A stretch of 13,200 nt of DNA from Chloroflexota bacterium (GTDB lineage: Bacteria; Chloroflexota; Dehalococcoidia; GIF9; UBA5620): NCBI GenBank assembly GCA_026389735.1, contig JAPLHH010000167.1, positions 1 through 13,200 of the forward strand, given 5' to 3'. Position numbers and translations under genes: made by a program. The notes beneath the pieces were generated by a model. The model was not told where the DNA came from and searched no databases. It saw only the letters and a program-made list of their open reading frames with translations. This document shows positions 1 through 5,395 of this stretch, in pieces (positions within the stretch are counted from its first letter, which is position 1; each line of letters begins with the position of its first letter).

Positions 1-100
1 TTCGAGTCATTTCTCCCAGGTTAGCGCACTTCTTGCCCACCAGGTTGTTGTGCTCTTGCCCCAGTTCCTCGAACCGAAATATTAATTTGTCGGAACTCAT
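1..100 (-). CDS. PEP synthase/PPDK-like ATP-binding domain protein, N-terminus only (partial)
   Basis: This is a leftward gene cut by the window edge; only the first 33 codons are visible, starting at the ATG whose complement is 98-100. The peptide starts MSSDKLIFRFEELG and then shows LVGKKCANLGEMTR at about residues 20-33. This matches the start of the ATP-grasp domain of PEP synthase and pyruvate phosphate dikinase, where the usual form is LVGGKxAxLGEM. Here the second Gly and the next variable position are Lys and Cys. Known enzymes use this domain to phosphorylate the swivelling histidine of the same chain or a partner chain. The plausible partner is the mobile-domain protein at 3236-4951, which lacks such a domain. 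The ribosome-binding site is weak (GAG about 11 nt upstream). Total length and C-terminus cannot be judged. Confidence 0.75.
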   Translation of the reverse strand, partial: MSSDKLIFRFEELGQEHNNLVGKKCANLGEMTR

Positions 101-150
101 TTTTTTGTCTCGGCAATATTTAGCCTAAAGAACTCAGCAATATTTTATTA

Positions 151-180
151 ACAGTAATGGGCGTTATTCACCTTTACTGT
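151..180. repeat. Inverted repeat ACAGTAA/TTACTGT
   Basis: A perfect 7-bp inverted repeat has arms at 151-157 and 174-180 and a 16-nt spacer. The right arm contains the stop codon of the leftward SDR relic. No T-run follows on either strand, so it is not a convincing intrinsic terminator. An operator or chance are equally possible. Confidence 0.3.
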
Positions 181-314
181 GCCGTCCATCCTCTATCAAC
201 GATGAAGACCTGGCCGGTGATGTAGGAGTAATCGTCTGAGGGCAAGTATAACAGCAAACTGTTTAGCTCGTCCATATCCCCCTCACCTTTTTTTAAGAAA
301 TTACGCAAGATATG
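174..314 (-). pseudogene. SDR C-terminal remnant
   Basis: Read leftward, about 46 codons are open between an upstream in-frame stop and a TAA at 174-176. The end of the peptide includes LLLYLPSDDYSYITGQVFIVDRGW. That pattern is the C-terminal signature of short-chain dehydrogenases (LFLASDxSSYITGQxxxVDGG), with DGG changed to DRG. Nothing upstream on this strand encodes the Rossmann fold, NAG motif or YxxxK active site, so it is a relic and not a working enzyme. It lies 73 bp upstream of the leftward PEP-synthase-like start, which suggests that a complete SDR gene once preceded that gene, as SDR genes still precede the mobile-domain gene on the other strand. An internal ATG (encoding MDELNSLLL) could give a short peptide, but I see no supporting ribosome-binding site. 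Confidence 0.65.
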
Positions 315-340
315 TTATGTTTTGCCGGCCTACACAATGA

Positions 341-370
341 TTGACAAATTTGCTAAATATGTGAAATAAT
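341..370 (+). promoter_or_regulatory. Putative sigma70 promoter 1 for the SDR gene set
   Basis: TTGACA at 341-346 (perfect -35) and AATAAT at 365-370 (five of six -10 bases) are separated by 18 bp. Transcription from here would leave a leader of about 300 nt before the SDR start at 682. The sequence around this -35 (ATTGACAAATT) closely resembles that of promoter 2. Confidence 0.4.
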
Positions 371-495
371 ACCCGACGCGCATATCCACTTATGATTGGA
401 TACCGATTATAACGCAGAACCCCCAGGAAATGAAATGGGTTCTTCTGTCATGCACAGATGGTAGGGAAAAGTTTGTCGCATGATTTAATGAATAA

Positions 496-524
496 TTGAC
501 GAATTAGCCAAAGAGTCTCATAAT
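496..524 (+). promoter_or_regulatory. Putative sigma70 promoter 2 for the SDR gene set
   Basis: TTGACG at 496-501 and CATAAT at 519-524 are separated by 17 bp, each matching five of six consensus bases. It lies about 150 nt upstream of the first SDR gene and is the better-placed candidate for the rightward gene set. Confidence 0.45.
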
Positions 525-681
525 CCCTAAACAAGTTAGAATAATTACGTAAATCGTGTATGATGTTTTGAGGAATTCAAGCGCGGTAAGGTCGTCAAGC
601 GAGCATACTTTGTAGATAGGCCCTGCCTAAGATGAAAGCTCTCAATAACTAAAGGGCAGCCGGAAGGGATAGCAGATAAAG

Positions 682-1458
682 TTGTTGCTCCAAGGAAAGG
701 TTGCGGTCATTACAGGCTCAACGTCAGGCATTGGCAGGGAGGGTGCCATTTTATTTGCTCAAGAAGGAGCAAAAAGCGTCGTTAGTGGTAGAAGCCACCA
801 ACGAGGCGAGGAAGTTGTGAGTATAATAAGGGAACAAGGCAATGAGGCAAGCTTTGTTCCGGCTGATATGCTCACAGTGACTGACATTGAGCGGCTCATT
901 AAAATAGCTGTTGATACTTATGGTCGGCTAGATATCTTTTGGCATAATGCCGGCATAGTCGAGCCAGACTATATCGAAAATATCACAGAAGAAATATATG
1001 ATAATATGATGGCAGTGCACTTGAAAGCAGGTGTCTTCGGTGCAAAATTTGCCGTTCCTGAAATGCGCAAGGCTGGAGGAGGGTCCATTCTATTCACTAG
1101 TTCGGTTGCCGGGCTAAAGCAATCTGGCTACTCATTGACCTATTCACTGGCAAAGGCCGGGCTTATAATGCTAACCAAGAAACTCGCGGTAGATTTGGCT
1201 AAAGATAACGTCCGAGTCAATTGTATTTGTCCGGGTAGGGTTGAAACATCTATGAGACTATCTATTGCTGAGCAAAGAGGGAGAGCGATGGACATTGACC
1301 CGGAGGAATGGGTAAGGAGAGACAAGCAGCGTATACCTATGGGCAGGTACATCACCGAAAAGGAAGTAGTTGATGGGGCGTTATTCCTTGTATCAGATAG
1401 AGCCTCCTCAATTACGGGTGCTGCCCTGCCCATTGACGGGGGCTTCTTGGCAGTATAA
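682..1458 (+). CDS. Short-chain dehydrogenase/reductase (SDR 1)
   Basis: This 258-aa classical SDR is a cytoplasmic NAD(P)-dependent alcohol/ketone oxidoreductase. The cofactor motif TGSTSGIG is at residues 11-18, NAG at 89-91, and the catalytic residues are Ser141, Tyr154 and Lys158 (YSLAK). The C-terminus SSITGAALPIDGG is typical. SGR after the second strand (residues 35-37) suggests NADP preference. The fourth catalytic position, usually Asn in VNLKG, is His113 (VHLKAG). The start is TTG at 682: an in-frame TAG at 670-672 excludes anything longer, no ATG lies nearby, and GGAAGGG sits about 13 nt upstream. It is less like the next two SDRs than they are like each other. A separate transcript is possible, because 112 bp separate it from SDR 2. 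The substrate cannot be told from sequence. Confidence 0.9.
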   Translation: MLLQGKVAVITGSTSGIGREGAILFAQEGAKSVVSGRSHQRGEEVVSIIREQGNEASFVPADMLTVTDIERLIKIAVDTYGRLDIFWHNAGIVEPDYIENITEEIYDNMMAVHLKAGVFGAKFAVPEMRKAGGGSILFTSSVAGLKQSGYSLTYSLAKAGLIMLTKKLAVDLAKDNVRVNCICPGRVETSMRLSIAEQRGRAMDIDPEEWVRRDKQRIPMGRYITEKEVVDGALFLVSDRASSITGAALPIDGGFLAV

Positions 1459-1492
1459 TATTTCATAGAAAAATCTTGAGTCAGCTTCACTG

Positions 1493-1508
1493 TTCCCTTT
1501 GGAGGGAA
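1493..1508. repeat. Small perfect hairpin between SDR 1 and SDR 2
   Basis: TTCCCT and AGGGAA form a 6-bp stem around the loop TTGG. A second, outer complementary pair, TCAGCT near 1481 and AGCTGA near 1529, could enclose it. No T-run follows, so it may be an attenuating or RNA-processing structure and not a terminator. Confidence 0.3.
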
Positions 1509-1570
1509 GGTTTCTAGAGAGGTCGGTTAGCTGATTGGTGACATGGAATAAATATAAAAAGGAGGCTTGA

Positions 1571-2320
1571 ATGGGAAGATTAGATGGGAAAGTGGCCATA
1601 GTGACCGGTGGTGGAAAGGGCTTGGGCAGAGCTTTTTGTTTTGGCTTGGCCAAGGAAGGGGCTAAGGTGGTGATGGCAGTACACCGCCTCGATGAAGAAG
1701 CGGCGAAAGCAGCCAAGGAAATAGAGGCTAAAGGCGGTTATGCTCTGGAAGTTGACGTCACTAAAGAAGAAGATACCCAGCGCATGGCTGAGGAGACAGT
1801 TAAGAAATTTGGCCGAATCGATATTCTGGTTAACAATGCTGCCTTCTACTATGGGGTGGGGAGGAAGTCGTTTTATGAGGTCTCGTCCGAAGAGTGGGAC
1901 CGTGCATTGGCAGTGGGTGCCAAGGGAGCTTGGCTGTGCGCTAAAGCAGTATTCCCTCAGATGAAGAAACAGGGGAAGGGTAAAATTATTAACCTCTCTT
2001 CCGAGACAGTCTTCTCACCTACCAAGGGTATGATTCACTACGTTACTTCCAAAGCCGCGGTTATCGGTATCACCCGGGTTCTTGCCGGAGAGCTGGGGCA
2101 ATATGGCATCTGTGTTAATGCCGTAGCTCCTGGTTTTACCGATACTGCGGCGAGCCGAACTATAGGTAGTATTGAGAAGTTCGACGTAAGTTCCATCCCT
2201 CTGGGACGTGTCGGAGTACCCGAGGACATAATTGGTAGCGTTATCTTCTTTGCCAGCGATGATAGCGACTTCGTTAGTGGTCAAACACTACTGGTCGATG
2301 GCGCAAGGCGTGTGCACTAG
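1571..2320 (+). CDS. Short-chain dehydrogenase-like protein (SDR 2), tandem paralogue with altered active site
   Basis: This is a 249-aa SDR-fold protein with ATG at 1571 and a strong GGAGG 5 nt upstream. The cofactor motif TGGGKGLG is at residues 12-19, and Ser144, Tyr157 and Lys161 are present. Two normally conserved features are changed: the NNAG motif is NNAA (residues 88-91) and the catalytic Asn is Gly116 (AVGAKG). The acidic residue after the second strand, Asp37 in SDR 3, is Val37 here with Arg39 nearby, so cofactor choice probably differs or binding is weakened. It shares long identical blocks with SDR 3, including a 23-residue block ending in NNA, GITRVLAGELGQYGICVN, and the C-terminal RRVH. 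It lies 66 bp from SDR 3 and is probably cotranscribed with it. It may be a low-activity or structural partner of SDR 3; this is inference. Confidence 0.9.
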   Translation: MGRLDGKVAIVTGGGKGLGRAFCFGLAKEGAKVVMAVHRLDEEAAKAAKEIEAKGGYALEVDVTKEEDTQRMAEETVKKFGRIDILVNNAAFYYGVGRKSFYEVSSEEWDRALAVGAKGAWLCAKAVFPQMKKQGKGKIINLSSETVFSPTKGMIHYVTSKAAVIGITRVLAGELGQYGICVNAVAPGFTDTAASRTIGSIEKFDVSSIPLGRVGVPEDIIGSVIFFASDDSDFVSGQTLLVDGARRVH

Positions 2321-2386
2321 AGGGTGCTGGCATCCCAATTGATGTGGTTTTCTAGCTGAATAACATTTTGTTACGAGGAGTCTTAA

Positions 2387-3139
2387 ATGGGAAGATTAGA
2401 AAATAAGGTAGCCATAGTGACCGGTGGTGGCAGGGGGTTGGGTAAAGCCTATTGCCTGAGAATTGCTGAGGAAGGAGCCAAGGTGGTTGTGGCTGATATC
2501 CTTGACCGAGAGGCAGAGGAAACAGTCAGTGAAATCAAGGCAAAGGGTGGCACTGCCATAGCAATAAAAGCCGATGTCACTTCCGAGGCTGACACCCAGC
2601 GCATGGCTGAGGAAACAGTTAAGAAGTTTGGTCGAATCGATATTCTGGTTAACAATGCCGGCTACTACTATGGGATGGCGAGGAAGCCATTTAATGAGGT
2701 CTCGTCAGAAGAGTGGGACAAGGCGATGCTGGTGAATGCCAAGGGAACCTGGCTGTGCTGTAAAGCAGTATTCCCCCAGATGAAAAAACAGGGGAAAGGT
2801 AAAATTATCAATGTATCCACCGAGGCAGTTTTTGCCCCGACTAAGGGTTTTATTCACTACACTGCTTCCAAAGCCGCAGTTATCGGTATCACTCGGGTTC
2901 TTGCCGGAGAGTTGGGGCAGTATGGCATCTGTGTTAATGTGATAGTTCCTGGTGTTGTCGATACTGCGGCGACCAGAACCTACATCGCTATCGAGAAGTT
3001 TGACGTAAGTTCCGTCCCTCTGGGGCGTGTTGAGCTTCCCGAGGATGTGGTTGGTAGCGTTATCTTCTTTGCCAGCGATGATAGCGACTTTGTTAGCGGT
3101 CAAACACTGCTAATCGATGGCGCAAGGCGAGTGCACTAG
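2387..3139 (+). CDS. Short-chain dehydrogenase/reductase (SDR 3), tandem paralogue of SDR 2
   Basis: This 250-aa classical SDR has ATG at 2387 behind GAGGAG. TGGGRGLG is at residues 12-19, and Asp37 at the end of the second strand predicts NAD(H). NNAG is intact at 89-92 and the catalytic Asn117 is present (VNAKG), as are Tyr158 and Lys162. The position 13 residues before the Tyr, normally the catalytic Ser, is Thr145, with Ser144 directly before it; either hydroxyl might serve. Compared with SDR 2, this copy keeps the Asn, the NNAG motif and the NAD-type Asp, while SDR 2 keeps the Ser. The N-terminal cofactor region (residues 34-66) is much more diverged between the copies than the rest. A role in oxidising an alcohol or hydroxyacyl compound ahead of the AOR further downstream is plausible but not shown. 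Confidence 0.92.
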   Translation: MGRLENKVAIVTGGGRGLGKAYCLRIAEEGAKVVVADILDREAEETVSEIKAKGGTAIAIKADVTSEADTQRMAEETVKKFGRIDILVNNAGYYYGMARKPFNEVSSEEWDKAMLVNAKGTWLCCKAVFPQMKKQGKGKIINVSTEAVFAPTKGFIHYTASKAAVIGITRVLAGELGQYGICVNVIVPGVVDTAATRTYIAIEKFDVSSVPLGRVELPEDVVGSVIFFASDDSDFVSGQTLLIDGARRVH

Positions 3140-3177
3140 AGGGAAGGCGTGGCTGTGATAGATAAAGAACGCAGTAT

Positions 3178-3206
3178 TTGACTATTGACCAGACTTACGG
3201 TATTTT
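3178..3206 (+). promoter_or_regulatory. Possible internal promoter before the phosphotransferase gene
   Basis: TTGACT at 3178-3183 and TATTTT at 3201-3206 are spaced by 17 bp. An overlapping TTGACC at 3185-3190 with TATAAG at 3206-3211 has a short 15-bp spacer. A start here would give a short leader into the strong AAGGAGG of the 3236 gene. The match is moderate and could be chance in AT-rich spacer. Confidence 0.3.
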
Positions 3207-3235
3207 ATAAGTAAAAAATTAAGGAGGAAAAAAAT

Positions 3236-4951
3236 ATGCCCTGGACATGGAACTTGTATGTCAGAGAGTTCATGCCTCAAAGAGACCTGAAGAAATACCC
3301 GATGTGGTTCATGAACTTTGGCCATAGCTACCCGGCGTGGACTCCGCTATTTGGCTGGCACTGGAATTATGCCTTAGCTCATGGTCTTATATATGGCGTC
3401 AATGAGACATGGGTACCTACCATCAGGGGAAGTGAGGTTCGTAATATAGACGGGTGTGCCCTGGCTGCTGCCCTCAGGATTAGTGACGAGGCTGAGATTG
3501 CGGAAAGAGAAAGAAACTTCAAAAAGTTCATACTCGAAGACTATGCTCCCAATTGGGACAAGCTTTATACAGGTTTGGAAGACGAAATAAATGGACTGTC
3601 TAAAAAGTTCAGGACTTATGATTACGAAAAGGCAACACAGTACGAGTTGTACAAGATATTCAGGGAGGCAGTACAGTATCTCTATCGGTCTTGGGAAGGT
3701 CATTTCTATATGATATTCCCCCTGTATAACGCCTACTGGAATTGCAATGAGATTGCTGAGGAATACGGTGGTGTAAAGGAGTTTTCTCCCACATGGCATA
3801 GAATAATACGCGGCTATGACAATGACCTTTTTGCACAAGATAAAGCGCTATGGGGACTCCGTACCCGCGCCTTAGAGCTTAAGATTGATGATATCTTCAC
3901 TAAGAATGCTGCCTCCGAGGTAATCCCAGCTCTAAAAAAGACCCCGGCTGGTAGGGAATGGGTGGAGAAAGACCTTTATGATTTTCTATTTATGAAGGGC
4001 TATGGTTGGCGGTCGCCGCGGATGATGGAGTTCATTGTGCCTTCATGGTGGGAAGACCCAACGCCGGCCATAAATCACATTCAGCAATATCTCTCACTAT
4101 CAAAAGATGTTAATGCGCCCTTCAAACTTGATAGTATAAGGCCTCGCTTAATCAAGGAGCGGGAAGAATTAACCCGTGAGCTAATCGATAAAGTGAAGGC
4201 TGCCCACTATCCCGATATGGACTGGTTTCTGGCGCTCCTTAGCGTGAGTCAAAGGACAAGCTCTTACAGCGAGAGTCATGATGTGGCATGGGAACAGGGG
4301 TGCTTGACCACCTTCCGCTACTGTATGAGGAAGATTGGAGAGAGGCTGGTAAAGTTTGGCACTATTGAAAGTCCTGATGACATGTTCTTTTTCATTCCTG
4401 ATGAGCTGGAGCTATTCATTGCTTATCCCGACTCATACGATGTCAAAGATCTTGCTGAGGAACGCAAGAAAACCTGGACGGCGCAGAAGGAATATCGAAC
4501 GCGGCCGCCTATTTTTTCCAGTGGACCATTAACACCGGAGGATATAAATAAGCATCAGATTAATGTTCACGACGCCATAGTTTCCAAGGTTGTTGCCGGT
4601 GCGCAAGCTTCCCACAGACCTGAAACCGGCGCCATCTGCTTTGGTAATTGCGGCAGTCCCGCTGGCACCGCCGAAGGTAGAGCACATCTTGTATTAACAG
4701 ACACAGATGTATTTAAGGTGCAATTAGGCGATATCCTGGTTTGCCCGTCTATGTCTTCGGGATGGACCCCGGTGTTACCGCTGGCTAAAGCAATAGTCAC
4801 TAATGGTGGTGGCTCTCTCAGCCATGCTTGCATTCACGGCAGAGAATATGATATTCCCACGGTATCAAACACGCGTGATGCCACGATGGTTATCAAAGAA
4901 GGCGAAAAAATTCGGGTTGATGCTACTGAGGGGCTTGTCTTTCGGGTATAA
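3236..4951 (+). CDS. PEP-utilising mobile-domain phosphotransferase subunit (phenylphosphate synthase alpha/PEP synthase central-part type)
   Basis: This 571-aa protein has ATG at 3236 behind AAGGAGG. The C-terminal 100 residues form a PEP-utilising-enzyme mobile (swivelling) domain: PAGTAEGRAHL near 475, then GDILVCPSMSSGWTPVLPLA, then GGGSLSHACIHGREYDIPTV, in which His530 is the expected phosphohistidine. The preceding 450 residues are rich in Trp, Tyr and Phe and include RKIGERLVKFGTIESPDDMFFFIPDELEL-type sequence (about 362-390), the pattern seen in the substrate-binding region of PEP synthase-like and rifampicin phosphotransferase-like enzymes. There is no ATP-grasp domain and no C-terminal TIM barrel, so it needs a separate phosphodonor subunit; the leftward partial gene at 1-100 is the obvious candidate. 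This split matches anaerobic phenylphosphate synthase. The real acceptor (phenol, alcohol or other) is unknown. Confidence 0.85.
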   Translation: MPWTWNLYVREFMPQRDLKKYPMWFMNFGHSYPAWTPLFGWHWNYALAHGLIYGVNETWVPTIRGSEVRNIDGCALAAALRISDEAEIAERERNFKKFILEDYAPNWDKLYTGLEDEINGLSKKFRTYDYEKATQYELYKIFREAVQYLYRSWEGHFYMIFPLYNAYWNCNEIAEEYGGVKEFSPTWHRIIRGYDNDLFAQDKALWGLRTRALELKIDDIFTKNAASEVIPALKKTPAGREWVEKDLYDFLFMKGYGWRSPRMMEFIVPSWWEDPTPAINHIQQYLSLSKDVNAPFKLDSIRPRLIKEREELTRELIDKVKAAHYPDMDWFLALLSVSQRTSSYSESHDVAWEQGCLTTFRYCMRKIGERLVKFGTIESPDDMFFFIPDELELFIAYPDSYDVKDLAEERKKTWTAQKEYRTRPPIFSSGPLTPEDINKHQINVHDAIVSKVVAGAQASHRPETGAICFGNCGSPAGTAEGRAHLVLTDTDVFKVQLGDILVCPSMSSGWTPVLPLAKAIVTNGGGSLSHACIHGREYDIPTVSNTRDATMVIKEGEKIRVDATEGLVFRV

Positions 4952-5085
4952 TAAACTAAAATAGTAGCAAAACTTGGACAGTAAGGGTCTAGGTTCTTTA
5001 TCAGAGACTAGGGCGGTTGTTGTCTCAGCTAACCTTGGCTTATTGATTAAGTGCTTTTACCGGCAAGAGAGCATTTACAGGTGAA
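4952..5085. other. Spacer between phosphotransferase and sulfur-carrier genes
   Basis: This 134-base gap has small imperfect repeats (GTCT/AGAC and GAGAC/GTCTC around 4987-5029) that could fold, but no T-run terminator and no convincing promoter. A GGTGA ribosome-binding site at 5080-5084 serves the next gene. Confidence 0.35.
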
Positions 5086-5358
5086 ATGAGTGTCAGAGTT
5101 AAGCTGCCACCTATCCTGCAAGAGCTTAGCTGTGGAGCTGAGACATGTGAGGTAACCGGCCACACGGTTGGTGAATGTATTAAGAGCCTCGAGATGCGAT
5201 TTCCCAACATCAAAAACCACCTGTTCGATAGGCAGGGGAAGCTGCTTCATATCTTTGGCATTTACCTAAATTCCGATGGTATTCACCCTGTGGACCTAGA
5301 TACCCCTGTGCAGGACAACGACGATATTATCATCCTAAGCTTTATTACCGGTGGTTAA
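5086..5358 (+). CDS. MoaD/ThiS-like sulfur carrier protein
   Basis: This 90-aa ubiquitin-fold sulfur carrier starts at ATG 5086 with GGTGA 1-2 nt upstream. The family features are a start of the type MSVRVKLPPIL, the central GHTVGECIKSLEMRFP helix, DLDTPVQDNDDIIILSFITGG at the end, and a C-terminal Gly-Gly. In MoaD and ThiS the terminal Gly is adenylated and then thiocarboxylated to donate sulfur. It lies 37 bp upstream of the AOR gene, and such carriers often sit beside AOR genes. The likely role is sulfur supply for the dithiolene groups of the tungsto- or molybdopterin cofactor of that enzyme. A dedicated activating enzyme (MoeB/ThiF) is not in the window, so a housekeeping one must serve. 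Confidence 0.9.
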   Translation: MSVRVKLPPILQELSCGAETCEVTGHTVGECIKSLEMRFPNIKNHLFDRQGKLLHIFGIYLNSDGIHPVDLDTPVQDNDDIIILSFITGG

Positions 5359-5395
5359 TAGCCGCCGGGCTAATATTAACTTTGGAGGTGAAAAA

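Larger units (their letters stand above)
101..681. other. Intergenic region between divergent gene sets, no intact gene
   Basis: This stretch of about 580 bases separates the leftward PEP-synthase-like start from the rightward SDR genes. I see no intact gene. It holds a leftward SDR C-terminal relic (174-314), a 7-bp inverted repeat at 151-180, two rightward sigma70-like promoters (341-370 and 496-524) and an unrecognised 40-codon leftward open segment (504-626). Much of 330-560 is AT-rich and full of stops in all frames. It looks like a decayed gene neighbourhood reused as a divergent control region. Confidence 0.6.

Noticed and set aside
1493..1508. Intrinsic terminator after SDR 1
   Set aside because: The 6-bp stem is perfect but is followed by GGTTTCT and not a T-run.
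2705..3103. Minus-strand open frames inside the SDR genes
   Set aside because: Both duplicated genes show similar antisense frames because the coding strand is conserved; no motif supports them.
5351..5395. Upstream GTG start extending AOR by 15 residues
   Set aside because: It overlaps the stop of the sulfur carrier gene and encodes a non-family extension, while ATG 5396 has an ideal GGAGGTG five bases upstream and begins the standard AOR N-terminus.
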